Source: Ctenosaura bakeri
Taxonomy: Eukaryota > Chordata > Lepidosauria > Squamata > Iguanidae
Assembly: GCA_948474755.1 (NCBI GenBank)
Contig: CAOLHI010001242.1
Location: 248,001-312,000, forward strand
Direction: 5' to 3'
Length of the DNA stretch: 64,000 nt
This document shows, piece after piece, positions 1-14,400 of the stretch (position 1 is the first letter of the stretch; each line of letters starts with the position of its first letter). Position numbers and translations under genes: made by a program. The notes beneath the pieces were generated by a model. The model was not told where the DNA came from and did not search any database. It worked only from the letters and a program-made list of their open reading frames with translations.

Positions 1-2397
1 TAAACTAAAGTGAGTCAGTTCCCCATTGAGATTGAATTGGTTTATCTCTCTGGTGGCACTAGATTCATAACCGTGCAAACATTCTGGGGAATAACCCAAA
101 ACTCTGAGAAGAAAATGTCTTTATCTCCTTCTTCCCTTACTTCACTTTCTGGCAGACTATGGCTTACAGACCTATAGAAAAGAAGATTCTGTGATGGATT
201 CCAACATCTCACATCAATACCACATGCAAATATATCTGCCTCCTGAAGCTCTCTCCATACCAAACTTTGAACCAACTCCAGGTGCAGATGTGTACAGGTG
301 ATTATAGTAAATTGATTCCCCCCTTTATGTATCATTGAAATAAAGGCTGCCATATGATGGCATAATCATATGACAGCCTTTACATGTTGCTTTTTTAGAA
401 AAAGTGGGAGCTTTGGTTTATCTGTGCAGATTACTTTTTTGAGTATACATGGTTGTGTACATGTGATATGTATGAAAACTGCTTGACACAAATAAGTCAT
501 GTAGGAAAACTGTTTGTGGAACATATCAGTTTAGAGTTGACTTGGAGCATGGAATGTCTCACAATCTCTTGGTATTGGCTATGCTAGGAGTAGTCCAAAA
601 TATCTGTAAGGCAGAAGTTTCCTAAAACAACCCTTCTTCCTGTCATTGTTTTTTTTTTAATGGAAGGACAATCAGGGAACCCACCTATCTAACACACAAG
701 AGCATTACTCATTTACCACCACTGCCTTTGTACAAGGCCATCAAGATCTTCTCTAGCTCATTCCAATAGTTGAACTTTCAGTAATGCTGCTACGTTCTTT
801 CAGGATAAAAATGCTTGTATCCACCTTGGTGGTTCCTAATTCTGCACTTAAGCTAAGGAGATCTGTTACAAGTAGTTTTAATTTATGGGGTATCTTTCAA
901 CTGAAGCAGCGTAAGGTTGTGAATAAGGTTTTTGAAGGAGGATTTCCTCAACCTTTTCCCTTGGTTAAAAGTATTTAGCACTGGGCAATTTGGGGGGTAG
1001 CTGTCCTGAACCCACAATGGTCTACACTCTATTGATACATGATTTCCTACTGCAGCATCAAATTTTAGTGCTGCAACAGCACCAATACAAATCACAATTT
1101 TTCTTTAAAACAAGATGCACAGAGTGCATACACTTTGTTTTAAGCGGAATCATACTTCCACGGCAACTTTAGTAAGAGCTGGCCACAGATAAAATAACAT
1201 GAATAATTTATTCGCATTATGGCAGAAAAATGTTTAATGTTTAGAAGGATAAACCAGTAGTTTCTTGTATGAACAAGAAAACCTTCTATTCAGCATTGTA
1301 TCTGGTGACTTTCATATTAAAGGACTGATGAACCCTTTCTGGGATTTAGTCCAGACATTAAATGAACTATTCCTCCAAGGTTCAGCACCTTGGATAGCTC
1401 CTTTAAAGCTTGGTCTAAAAATCAGGGTAGAGTCACCACTGGGACCTACCCATAGTGTTGAACCAGTTTAAGGACTAAGGTTGAGCACCTTGGCTAGTTC
1501 TTTTAAACTTTAGACTAAAATCTGGAGTAGATTCACACTGCAAACACTGGAGTAGATTCACATCACACTGGCAACTACCAACCGCCCTTGGTGTTCTGTG
1601 TTGCCTGTTCTGTATTAACAGTTTGATATGTGTTTCTTCAATGTGCCTGAAATGACCCTTTGAGCTTGTGAATGTGAGCATTAATTAGTTTAGGGCTGAG
1701 CTGGGCAACCTGTGGTTCTCTTAATGTTGCTATACCACAACTCTAGCTAGCCCCCACCAGTCCTGCTTATGCTGAGGGATCATGGAAGTTGTAGTTCAGA
1801 AACAACTGAGGACCACATTTGCCTATCATCACTGTTTGGTTCTCTCTTATCAGTGCAAAAGCTAGTTCTCTCTTTCATACATTTATAAAGATGTTGTACA
1901 GGGAATTAAGTAGGATAATAATGAGATTTCCAGAAGCCACTTGTACAAGAATTGGGCCATTTCAGAAGGCTTTGTGGGCACTTCTGTGTGATGCAGCAGA
2001 TGCACATATCTTGCTAGTCAGACCATAGCAACAGAATAGCTTATAATGACTGGGTCCTGTAATAAGCAGGTTGATATGATTATGGGTAGGAGGATAGCGG
2101 ACTATTTAAACCAATCAAAGCTGTAATTTTTCTCTTATCCATAACTGTTCTTCATTAACCAGTTCCTCTGTGACATTAAGAATACTGGCTCCAACCCACC
2201 TAATAGCAGGTTATGACTAAGTCCCATTGAAAGTGATGGAGCTCCAGCTGAAATCCTATTAATTTCCATGCAACATAGTCTCTAAGTTTACCTAGCTCAG
2301 AACACTTCTTTATGGCAATCTCTTTCTAAAGTTGCTACCCTTTCTGTTGGCCTAATCATGCTATTTTACTGACAATGGTTTGCCCCCTGTTTTGCAG
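1..2397. other. Intron sequence upstream of the first visible cyclase exon
   Basis: I looked for the earlier kinase-homology exons and found none. The stretch holds a palindromic repeat (about 1345-1600) and a short 'gttgtagttcag' interspersed repeat (about 1690-1820). The rest is unremarkable non-coding DNA. Confidence 0.5.
1345..1600. repeat. Palindromic MITE-like repeat ('ttcagcaccttgg' family)
   Basis: The block contains ttcagcaccttggatagctc and, later, a second degraded arm with gagcaccttggctagttc followed by actaaaatctggagtagatt. It shares these words with copies at 8235, 47830, 54955 and 55485. Confidence 0.6.
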
Positions 2398-2446
2398 CTA
2401 TGCAATCATTTTACTGGAAATAGCAACAAGAAATGATCCAGCTCTG
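2398..2446 (+). CDS. GUCY2G: GUCY2G-like exon, kinase-homology domain (subdomain IX region)
   Basis: This 49-base exon lies between tttgcag and gtaaga. It starts with one base that completes the previous codon and then encodes [16 protein letters not shown], the helix after the 'DVYSF' region of receptor cyclase pseudokinase domains. It ends in phase 0. It is the first exon of this gene that I can find in the window. Confidence 0.85.
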
Positions 2447-5400
2447 GTAAGAAATATGAGGACTTCTCCTCAACTGCTTTTTGAATTTGCTCCCATTGAA
2501 ACCCATGGCCAAATCTTGGTTGGCTAGTTTTATACAATCACTGGACTTCTGAGAGTTATATTCTTGGCCCTCTGCTCAAGAGAAGCAGATGAGCAAAAGG
2601 AGAGATAGAAAAGTTATATATTTTTTTAAATACTAGAGCTCCCAGGACCACCATCTTGAAGAATAAGTTTTCCATCCTCTGGAACTTAAGGTACCACTTC
2701 TCATAGCACTGAAAGGTTGAAGTTTGTTTCAGCACAGGCTGAAGAGGAAATTGGCTTCCCAAAACACAGCCCAGCTTCTTTGTACATGCCCAGGAGGAAA
2801 TCAGAAATCTCTGTTTCTGTTACTGCTAGACTGCGGATGAAACATTACTCATTCTCTGCCAAAACTTTGCAAGGTGCCGAACCATTCTAGACTATTTATT
2901 CTCCCTCAGGGCTAGGCAAGTGTCAGAGGCTACAAGGGCCACATTAACTCCATCAAAAACCTCTGAGGGCTGCACCCATTGAAAAAAAATCAATTTCCCC
3001 TATGTTTCCAAATGCCCTCTAAAGGATATGAAGGTATTTTATCCATGTTCCACTCCCCCTGGCCATTTTAGGCCCAGAAGAGGACTTTTTAGAACAGGCA
3101 GTGATCTTCAAGTCTGAAGCTATGCATCATCTTCATAGAAACATATCAAAATTCCAGAGAGTTGAAATACACTCTCTAGTCACCCAGGGGGAAATTGAAG
3201 TACAACTTGTTTGTGCACAGTGATGTAACATTTATTTCACTGGAGGCCCAAGCTCTCCAGAGACTGTGATGTTATTATTTTACTCAAAGGTAGGTAAATT
3301 CATGGTTAAGGAGTCCACACTGCTCCCTTGCAGCCCTTTCTAAAGCCACACCTTTTCCGCATGGCAAGAACAGCAGTTCTGTGGTACAAGATGGAGACAG
3401 GATATTTATCCCTACCATAAAGTTCCCCCAAGTGTGCCCTCCCATCTTTCCATACATTAAAGATGGGTGGTGAAGAGGGAAATGAAGGCTTTCTGAATCT
3501 GCATATGGGCTTTAGGAGAACAACCACTCCCAGATGACTGAACTGTTCTAAGATCAATAAATGTTTTGCTGGACAAAAAGCATCTGATAGATTATCTCCA
3601 ACAAAAGGGGTGGAATGAAAATTCTCCTACTGTAAACTGATATTATTAGTGATAAAACTGATACCGTATATATATGTGTATAAATTGACCTCATATATAA
3701 GTCAAAGGCAGGTTTGGGGGCCAAAATTATGGATTTTGTTTTGACCTGTAGGTAAGTTGAGGGTCATTCCACAGAGAAGGGAAGGTGCCAGAGCTTTCTT
3801 AGGGGTTCAGCCACCCCTAGCCACAGTCATTTTCCTGCCCAGACATTCAAAAAGGCCTTTCACCACTCTACTCAGAGTAGAGGAGTATGAGAATGAGTTA
3901 AGGTATAGTAATTACATTGACCCATGGATAAGTCAGTCCAGTTTTTTTGGGTTGATTTTTTAACTAAGATTTCTAGAATTATACATAAGTATATACAGCA
4001 AATTTTAATGATATCCTTCTCAGAGCAGGCAGTGAACAATCTGAAAGATAATCACCAAACTCCAATGACAAGTCTCAGTTAGATCAGATTTATTAAATCA
4101 AAGGGAACTTGGGAATTCAACATCTATGTAAGTTCCATTGATATATTGTGTTTACTCTAGTTAGGACTCAGGATTAGATCTAAGTAAGTGGCTTTATATC
4201 TGTTGAAGACTGTTCCACGATTCTGCACCAACCTGTGTCAGATTAAAAATGTCATTATCTGTGTTTTCCAGAGAGATGATACACATTCAGAAGAATATTC
4301 TTTGTGCCCTCCTTTGTCAGAATTAATATCAGACAAATCTGAGAATGCATGTCCATGCCCTACAGAATATATAGAGGTAAAGCTAATATTAACATACTCC
4401 TTCTGACTTCTTTTTCATTGAATTACTTTTGTGAAACTACAGCCCTTCCTCCACATTCACAGGTTTGACCTTCACAAAATTTGATTAATCATGAGGTGTG
4501 CACATGCCTTCCCTCCCATTCTCCTCTTCTCATTCCCTTGCATTTTGCCAGGCAGGGAGGAGAAAGGCAAGCACTTGGACAAAAAGCAAGGGACTGGGGG
4601 AGAGGCAAGCATATGCCTTCCTTCTCCCCTCTGGAATTCCCTCTGCCATTCCCTTCCCTTTGGTCCTAATACTGAGAACATGCACCTAGGCAAAAAGCAA
4701 GGGAATCTGTGGGGAGGCTCTCACAAGCCTTCCTTCTACACCCCAGAGCAACTCCATACCGTTCCCTTGCTTCTGGCCCTAGCACTGAATAGTTATACCG
4801 AGGCAAAGGCAAGGGAATCGGAGGGGAAGACTCATGCAAGCCTTCTTTCTCCCCTCTGGAGTTCTTCACTCCCATTCCCTTGCCTCTGGTAGGGCTGAGA
4901 AATCATGTTGAGGCAAAAGGCAAGGTAATGGGAAGGGAAGGCTTGTGTGAGTCTTTGTGCTCCCCTCTGGAGCTCCCCCTCTCATTCTCTTGCCTCTGGC
5001 TTCAATGCTGAGAACTTGCACCAAGGCAAAAAGGCAAGAGAACTGGCGTAGAAGGCTCACACAAGCCTTCCTTCTCCCCTCATGGAGCCCCCACTCCCAT
5101 TCCCTTGCATCTGGCCCTGCCATGCAAAAGCAAGGGAATGGGAGGCAGGAGCCCTGGAGGGGAATGGGAGGGGGATCTCAGGGGGAGTTATTTGCAGTTT
5201 TCCCACTTTCACAAGGGTTCTGCACTCCAAACCCTCACAAAAGTGGAGGGGGCCACTGTAAATGTTGAATACTGGAGTGTCAGCTAGAGAATCAGGAGGC
5301 GAAATTTTCTATGATGTTGTTGAAATAAAAATTCTCCTCTGGAATCTTAAATGGCCTGTTACATTGCATAACTTCATGTATACCTAGCTATGTAGCAAAG

Positions 5401-8400
5401 GCACTAAGAAACCTCTTTACTGAATTGCGAAGATGCATAACGGGATACCAGCAAGAGTGTTCAAAGTGCATTGGTGCTCAGTGTGCCTCAGCACTGATAC
5501 AAGGTGCATTGGAACCAATATCATGTGAAATGGTCCCATTGTGCGTTGGGCACCAATGCACATTGGACACTTGGTGACTCTGCTATGTAGCAACACAACA
5601 GCAGCCCTCTACTGAATATGTACATTTTGTGATTGCACAATTCTAATTCCCACTTATGTAAGTCCACTTACGAAAATGAAAGTTACCAACAGGGTTCTGG
5701 CCCTCCTTTGCAAATATCTACAACCAAAGCTGCTGATAAAGTGAAAAGGCACAGGGTCTGGGGATAGGGAAGCCGGCTGTCCTAATAAATTTGATTTCAA
5801 AGCATGTTGAAAGAAGAGGAAGTTTTCTTTTTCCATTAAAAAGACAAGCCAAATGAAGATATGTTTGCAATTCCTCTTCCAAGACACCTCAGAACAATGG
5901 GTGGCCTTGATATCCTTTAAAAATACTATCATTCTGACAAACTGAAATTTCGGCTTGTCTCAGAAACACAGAATGGAGTAAATGATGCTTTTAATATGTG
6001 GCCACTGGAGGTTTATGACTTCCCTTGGTTATAAACTGTCAGTTCCATGTTCATATTTAATAGTGTTATGATATTCTAGCTCTTGCCTTTGAAAAATAGA
6101 TGTCAGTAAGCCAAAATGTATTTCAGAGCTGGAGGAGGTTCTGATTATTATTATTTTTAAAAAAGAAGAATCTAAACATTCTCTTATAATTTAGCACTGA
6201 TTCTAAGTAGTATATAAGCTTTTTAAAGAATAGGCTTTGGTATCCAAGGCAAAGAATGCTTCAACCTTATAATGATATTCTGTTTTATACTACTCAAGAA
6301 GTAACTGGTTTGAAAGTTCCAATGTATCTGCATATTTTCCACTGAACTGCTAATAGCAACTTCCGGTCCATCTGTCCAATTTTAGATCAAGGAAATGGTG
6401 TAGGAGGAATGGGTTCCTTCCATATTCTCTACTCCTGCTCTGCTTCCCCAGTCTTCAAAGCCCCATGGGCAAGCTGAGAATTAATAAGAGATACTAAACA
6501 AAAATCTGCAGAAAGTCAGGCTGTGTCAAAATTCAATTTGGTCTTGGGATGTAGAGATATTCTCAGTTTTCAAGAGAAGGGCATTTTAAGACATCAAGCT
6601 ATGTTGTCAAGAAAATGATTAAGCACTGTTCTGTTTTTAATAGTTCTGGATCTTTTTGGATAGAGAAGAAGAAAGAGAGGGAGGGAGCCAGTGCAGTATA
6701 GTGGCTTAAGGGTTAGACTACTAATCTGGAGACCAGGTTTCAAATCCCTCCTGAGCCATGGAAACCCATTGAGTGACCTTAGGCAAGTCACACACTCTCA
6801 GCCTCAGAGGATGACAAAGCCAAAACCTGCTCTGAACACATCTTGTCAAAAATACCTCATGATAGGTTTGCCTTAGTGTCACCATAATATGGAAATGATT
6901 TGAGGGCACACAAAAATAAACACGTGTGTGCACACATGTCAGCATGTGTATGCACACACGAAAACAAGAACTATACACAAATCAATATTTTGCAGAACAG
7001 GTCCAGACGTGCAAAAGAAAAAAAATGCACAATAACTCTTGCAAAACTCTTTCACCCAGCAGGGAGAAAGCTTTTGAAATTATTTGTTCTTGCATGTGAG
7101 AATGAAATCAGCAAATATTTACATCCCAAGTTTTGCACTAACTATATTAAGCAAATGCCATTTGTGAAACCAAATGAACTGAAACAAAGGTTACATATGA
7201 AAGTTTCTTGTTCAATGATAGATATACAATAACAACAGAACTAGGCTGCACTCCTGTATGGCTCAGCGTAGTGTAGTAGGCCTGTAGGCAGACCTATACC
7301 AGGCTGAGCCGTATACCATCCCCAACTTACTGAAAAGTCCCCGAAGATCCTGCAAAGCCATTGCCAGCTTCATGAACAGTAGGCAGGATTGAAGAAGTGT
7401 TTGGCTATGCCTCCATAGCTGGACACAAAGTGCTAACAGCAGTGCTGAGACCCCTGGAGAACCCTAGCAGATCTCAGCACTAATGTCATTATTTTGCACC
7501 TAAGTGGGGGAAGCTTCTGTATTTCTGCCTGCTCTTCATGAAGCAGGGAATGGCTGTGCAGGGGGCTTCAAAGGCTATTCAGTAGATTGGGAGGGGCAGC
7601 TTTGGGCACTGTGGAGGTAGGAAGGGAATACCAACACCCACAATGCCCAAGAAAGCACATGAGCATGCGTAAGGAAACTTACATGAGTATACTTCCCTAA
7701 CAGGATGCCAACCATAAAATGAAAGCATACCAGTAAGTTAGTTCTACTGCGCATTTGTCTTGCTTCCAAAATACAACTTTTAAAAGACTTTAGAAGAATC
7801 CTCTATGGTATGGAGAAACATGGGAAAAAATTGCCTGCAGGGATCATGTCAGATAACTGTAAATAGATACAAGAAATAATCTAATGTATTCAGCAACTGT
7901 GTATGTGTGTATGCATGTTTAGAAATGGATTCTGCTGAATTCCGTGGGGACTTACCCCATACAAGTACACAACTGTTTGAAGACTAAAGCTCTATATCAA
8001 AATCTGGGATGATTCTATTTTTCCCCAACAGCCCCCTGAACCATGTCTACTATTCTGGGTAGCTCTGTGTGGCTTTTCAGAAGGACCAAAAGGTTGCAGC
8101 ATAGAAGAGAAGATGAAAAATTGTCCTTCCTGAATTTCCTTAACTTATTTTAGAACTCAAGGATACACATGCATACACAAACAAGTATTCTGACATGTAT
8201 GCCACTTTCCTGTCCAATAATCCTAAGAGGTATGCCTTTAAAGGTGTTATCTCCCAAATAGGTTCAGCAGCTTGGACATCTCCTTGAAAATTTGGACTAA
8301 AACCCAGAAAGGATTCACTACCCCACAGACATGACAGCCACTAGCTACCACTGTTTTCATTGGAAGGAGTGATTTAGTATCCTTTACCCCTTTCCCTTGC

Positions 8401-11400
8401 AGCTAATCAGGAGATGTCGAAAGAGCAATCCAACTCAAAGGCTTACCTTTGAGCAAATCAAGAAGCTATTGCATAAGATGAACCCAAACAAAGTTAGCCC
8501 AGTGGACATGATGATGACTTTGGTAAGAACTGTAGCTGCTTCATTATACCAGGGAGAGAATTCTAGCAAGTCTACAGGATGGTTACTGGACATGCTTGAA
8601 AGCTGTGGAGACATTCTGCAGGAATGTGTATGCCAAGAAACTTGCTTGAAGATAAGGTGACAGTAAGGAAAAAGGCTAAAGCAGAGGTGGGTAGCTGTAT
8701 AGGATTTGGGGTTCAGTAGTCTGCTTTGGGACCTGAAAAGGAGTGAGTACCAAGAAACAGAACAAAAAGAATCAAGAAGTGGCCAGAAGAGCATGTATGG
8801 TTTAGAAGGACTGGATTTTTAATGCCCTTGCAACTTATTAAAAATGTTTTTTGTTTTTAATGGAGGGAGCCCTTGCAGCCTATTTTGAGAGTGAATTGCT
8901 GCTCCAGGAAACTTTGGGGAGAACCACTTCATGGGAAGCTGGGGGGGGAGGGTGCTCCAGGAAGTCTCAGGTAAGTGTTGCTTACCACTATATACCGGTA
9001 TGTGGTATATATACTATATCAGTTTAGGGATAAATTCTTCCCTTCACATTTTCCATTCACTGGAAAACACAGGTGTGCAACCAACTGTTATGTAATGTGT
9101 ATAGTAGCTATCAGCTGCCATTATGCCAGTGCTTTCAGACCTCTTTTCAAGTGAGATTTTGTAATACCTCAAATAATTCCGTTTCTTTGCAGAGGGCCTG
9201 TGAGGGTAGCTATGCAAAATCTTCTCACAGGCCTTTATGTAGAAGTGTGATGGCAATGTGAGGCCGGCACTGGTGAATGCATGATTGATTACCCTCCCAC
9301 ACAGAAGATCCTCAGAAGTCGCATTCTTTTTCATTTGCTTAGATGGAGAAATACAGTAAACACCTGGAAGTGTTAGTAGCAGAAAGAACGCAAGACTTAA
9401 TGCATGAAAAGCAGAAGACAGACCGTTTGTTGTATAGTAAGTATCAATGCAGCACATTCTAAGCAACTGTTATATGGTTTTGCTGAAAGCAGATTTGATA
9501 GTCTCTTTTTGGGGCTGTTAGTTCTTTGGTGGTTAGTCTTCACATAGCTACAATGAGAAGTGAAAACCATATTGATTGTCTCTTCAGCATGTAGTGAAAA
9601 TGGCAAAGAAACTTTTGGTGCTTCCACTTTTCCCCTCTCTATTATTTTCAGAGCAGTGAGGGACTATATTGCATGTATCACTGTGTATTGTTGTGGCAGC
9701 TGGTGCCTTCCATGTCAATGGAATGATGAATCTGCTCCATCATTCCATGTCAATTATATGATTAAGCTGATATTTAAAGGAGCTATCCAAGGTTCTGAAC
9801 CTAATTTGGAGTTGGATTTTGGCAAAGCTTATCAATTTAGCAGTGGTGGAGCTTGGAATACATGGAGGGGGGCAGGAGGGGGGCTATGGTGTGGGGGCAT
9901 GGCTATAAGCTGGGATGCCCCAAAAACACTGCCACCGGGGGCAAACCACTCTCATGCCCCCATCCCTACACAACTGCAATTTAGGACTAAGGCCCAGAGT
10001 GAAGTTGCTGTTCCAATTACATCACCAGCCACCACTGGATATTGTTTAATGAATCTCAGCAGAGGAGAAGGAGAGGGTAACATAGGAAACAGAAGGTAAG
10101 TCAACAAGGAAAGGAGGAAATAATTTGAGGAAGTATAAATGATAAAAATAAAATACACAAATGTAATCAAAAGGCCATCTAAAAAATGGGAAATAATGCA
10201 GGAATGGAAGAAATAAAACATTTCTATTTTGGATTCTTAACATTTATGGTTTCTAGATGAAGCTATGAGTCAGCTGGTTGCTGGGACCTTGAAAATTGCT
10301 GTATCTGCCTGATATGGGAATTTTCATACCTGGAAATTAAAGCTAAACATAGAGAAGCTAGGAGTCTTCCAGAGGAGGTTCTTATTGTGCAATTGCCTTG
10401 CCTCTTTCAAGAAATGTTGCAGAAGTCCAGATGTTTTCACACCAAGTTTATAATCCTGCTAAGTTTCTACATCACTTCTATCTTTTTCTTACCAGAAAAG
10501 ATCTGTTTAAGAAGAGAAAGCCATGAGAACATAATGCCTTTTGACTGGTGGCAGCATGAGGAGCCTTCCATCTGGAAGCACCCTTAGGCTAGGATCCTAT
10601 TGAGTCAAAACACTCAGGCAATGAACCATAGCACAAGCAGTTTGACACTTTCACAGCTCACACAACAAGGCATCCAGGACCTCAAAAAGGTTGCTCAAGC
10701 AGATGCACCATACCTTGCAAATGGGGATCCCTGCAGGTGCAGTTGAAAGCAGCAAGAATCCTGTATTGCCATGCTAGTGGGGCTTTCTGCTCCTCCAACA
10801 TTCAACAGGGCTTGGTTTATATGTACACTGAAGTGGGAATCAAACCACCCTCAGTTGGTTGGATCGCTGCCACTCCCAGCAGCCCTAGTCAGCATAGCCA
10901 ATGCTAAGGAATGATGAGAGTTACAGTCCAACAATATTTGAAAGGCTGCATGATTCCAGGCAATAGTTTAGGGAGCCATAAACTTTTCTATCCCTGATCT
11001 ACCTGCAGATATGCAGATGTCTGGACCGATGGATAAGGTAACCAAGTATTTTTTGCCCTGTGAAGGTGCTTATGTTTTCTTAGATACATTGAGTTCAAGT
11101 CATCATTTTATGACAGTAATAATAACTTTTCTTTTGTTATTCGAAATAGGCATGTTACCAAAACAGGTGGCTGATGATTTAAGGCAAGGGAAACCTTCAC
11201 AGGCTCAAAGTTACACTAACTCCACCATCTTTTTCAGGTAATTGGAAATGAACTCATGGGTGAAAGCTACTTAGCCTGTGGGAACTATTTTCCAAAGATA
11301 GAGAGGTGGTTCTGCAGAGGTACAACTGCCCATGATGAGACATGTTAAATTTTTCCGTATCCTCATATAACTGGCTTTTCAGGCATATGGTAACAATGCA

Positions 11401-14400
11401 AGCTATAGTCTGAAAAACTGCAGGCCCAGACTATCACTGATGTCTGTAGTGAGTAACACACTACTCCTCCATCTCCAGCACACTTGTGGGATGCAGAGAT
11501 GATGGCCCTTTCCACAAGGGGGTATTAAAACGGTGTAGCGCGACCTCTGACGGAGGTCATCTACACCGTAAAATGGATTGGGGCGGATTACTTTTGCGTA
11601 GTTCCACACCCCAATCCGTGCTAGGGCACCCGGAAGTGGCGGCGCCACATGCTTTTTGAAAACCACTTTTCAACTGGTTTTTAAAAGGCACAGGGCGTGC
11701 AGCCCCATCGCAGTGCCCGGTGTGGATTTGCAGGCACGCGCAAGGGCATGCCTGCAGATCTGCCAGGGGCGGGCTTTCCGGCTGGCGAGCTTCTCCGGTT
11801 GGTGGAGAGCCTCCGCCAGTCGTAAGCCACCATTTTGGGCCCCACAGGACGCCGACGAGTGTGGAGCAGCGAAACTCACTGCTCCACGTGGTGACGGACT
11901 CAGGTAAGCTCCGTTTCAGGACGTCTCAGGACGTTTTTCCCTTCCCATGTGAAAAGGGCCGATGATATATCTATATCCATACAAGCGGTTCAAATAGAAC
12001 TTTGTTAAGATGAAGAGCAACTGCTTTAGAAGTGAAATAAACTAGACCCAAATTTTCATGGGGTCTGATCTATTTTGACATTCCACTGAGTGGCAGGAGG
12101 CTTAACAACAAGAACAAACAAGCAAACAAACAAAAAAATCTTGCTCTTCCTTAAGTGGTCTAGCAAGATTTGTTTCAAGGAATCATTTCCTGGCAATGCT
12201 AATAGCAGCTGTGGAGTAGGGAAGGGCTAAAGGCTCCCTACATACACCCCATAGGGTTCCCAGTCCAGATTGGGTACCCTGCATTTTTGTGGAAAAAAAA
12301 CTGAAAAAGCTTCTAGGGTTAAAGTAACATATAATTTGAACTAGGAAGAGTGGTTGCATTAGGAACTGGGAAAATGGAGTGGGCACTGTGTATGGTTTTA
12401 ATGCTGTTGGTGCTACAGCAGAGTTAGTGCCAGGGGGACTAGTGCAGAAAGAGAGAATTTGCTCTGATTCATGTTGAGAAATAATTGTCTGTACACCTAG
12501 CTTTAAGTGAAATAATGTTTGATTCTGTATTTTTTTCTGTGAGTAAAAGACATCATCATCATACAGAATTGTTCTGAACTTCAAATTTCTGCATTCAGCA
12601 AGCAAGTCCATTAACATCCTGCCGATTAATGTCTACAGATTTATGCTTACATGGCTCGTCTACAGATGGGCAAGATTTATACATGACAGGATGGCCAACA
12701 CTGAAAGATATCTATGCCCAATAGATGTAAATCTAACGTGTAGACAAGAAGTTATGTACTTCCCTTGCAAATGAAGTTTAATCAATTCATAAGGAGGAGG
12801 AACTGGCATTATTGAGCCCTTTTGTCTTATAAACAAATATATTTGAAACAAAACACTAATCAACATTTTTTGACAGAAATTCCACTTCAGAATTTGGTTA
12901 CTCTCCAGCATTGAATGAATTGGGAAGAGGGTTTTTTTCTTCTTCTTCTTAACGCAGGAGCTCCATGCACCAGAGCATGGGAAAGTTACTTTTTTGTACT
13001 ACAGCTCCCTGTTCAAAAAAAAGAGAGCAACTTTTCTAGCCATGTATACCTTTGATAGTTTGGAGGCTTTACATCTACAACAGGCTGCTCAGTTGTGATA
13101 ATTTAAATCATGTGAACAGAAGGAGATTAATGCAATGGAGAACATGCTTTTATAGTGTATTTACTCAGTGTTGCCTGGGATTCTTATTTTCCTCTTAAGA
13201 ACTGACCAAACTGTCTTCTCCATTTCCTGTAACTTTGCTCCATGTTTCCCAATGCAATCTATATTCAGAGTTATTTGCATACACAGTTTGGGTTCCTGAG
13301 GGAGTACACTGTCCACCTCCTTGCTGTTAGGCCTCGTGTCCATAGCAACCGGCCTATTTCTGTACCTGTAAAATTTCCCCATATTCCCCAATCCAATCTA
13401 TATTCATAGTTGTTAACACACAGACGTTGAGTTCCCGAGGGAATACATTGTCCTCCTCTTTGCTGCTAGTCATCGTCTCCATAGCAACCAGCCTATTCCA
13501 GTATTTGTAACTTTTCCTCATAGTCCCCAGTGTGCTGTCTGGTGACATTGATGTACTGGCTTTTTTTCCCCTTTCTGTTGAATTTGTGCAATGGCTTTAC
13601 GTTTTTCTGGAAGCATTTTTCATTTTGAATTTCAACTTTATGATTCCTCATACGTGGAACCCATACAATCTACTGTGTGAGGCAAGAAGACCTTGTAACT
13701 ATGGCCATTTCTGCTCTACACTGTTATAGTGCTATTATTCCATTTTCAACATCCAGTGGGATTCTGGGATTTGTAGTTTACTGAGGCTAAAGAGCTGTCT
13801 GACTGAGAATTCTTAAATGCCCATCCTTAAACTACAAATCCCAGGATTCCATAGGATGTTGAAAGTGGAATAATAGCACTATGACAGGGTAGTATGGAAA
13901 TGGACTATGTTGTTTAGGTCACTTTAATTTTTCTCACATATGCCTCCCACACATTTTCTGGCATCTCCTTACTGATGGTAGGCCTCGTCTCCATAGCAAC
14001 TGGCCTGAGGCCTAAGAGCTCTCTGGCTGAGAATTCTAAAGGCCCCTCCCTAAACTGCCAACCCCAGGATTCCATGGAATCTTCACAGCCAGCCATATGA
14101 GGTCTTCTCACTTCTTACAGCCACTCATATGCTGATACAGACAAATAGACAAACACACAGACAAACATTGACTTTTATACAGTAGATATACTGGCTGTTC
14201 CTCTGATTTGACTGGTTATGTTGAACTCCCAAGTGTCAGTCAAAAACCAGCTAAATGGGCATGGCTAGACTTAATGAGCAACATTTATTCCATATGGTTG
14301 AAAACTTTTGATTTTTACTTTTGATGGTCACAGCTGCTTGCCCTCTAAAGACAGTTCAATGGCAGAGCAAAATTGGCTAGATTTTGAGGTGAACTGACAG

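Noticed and set aside
4481..5287. Several overlapping open frames of 60-133 codons on both strands
   Set aside because: They lie in the minisatellite unit, occur in many frames at once, and repeat with the unit. No splice or codon-use support.
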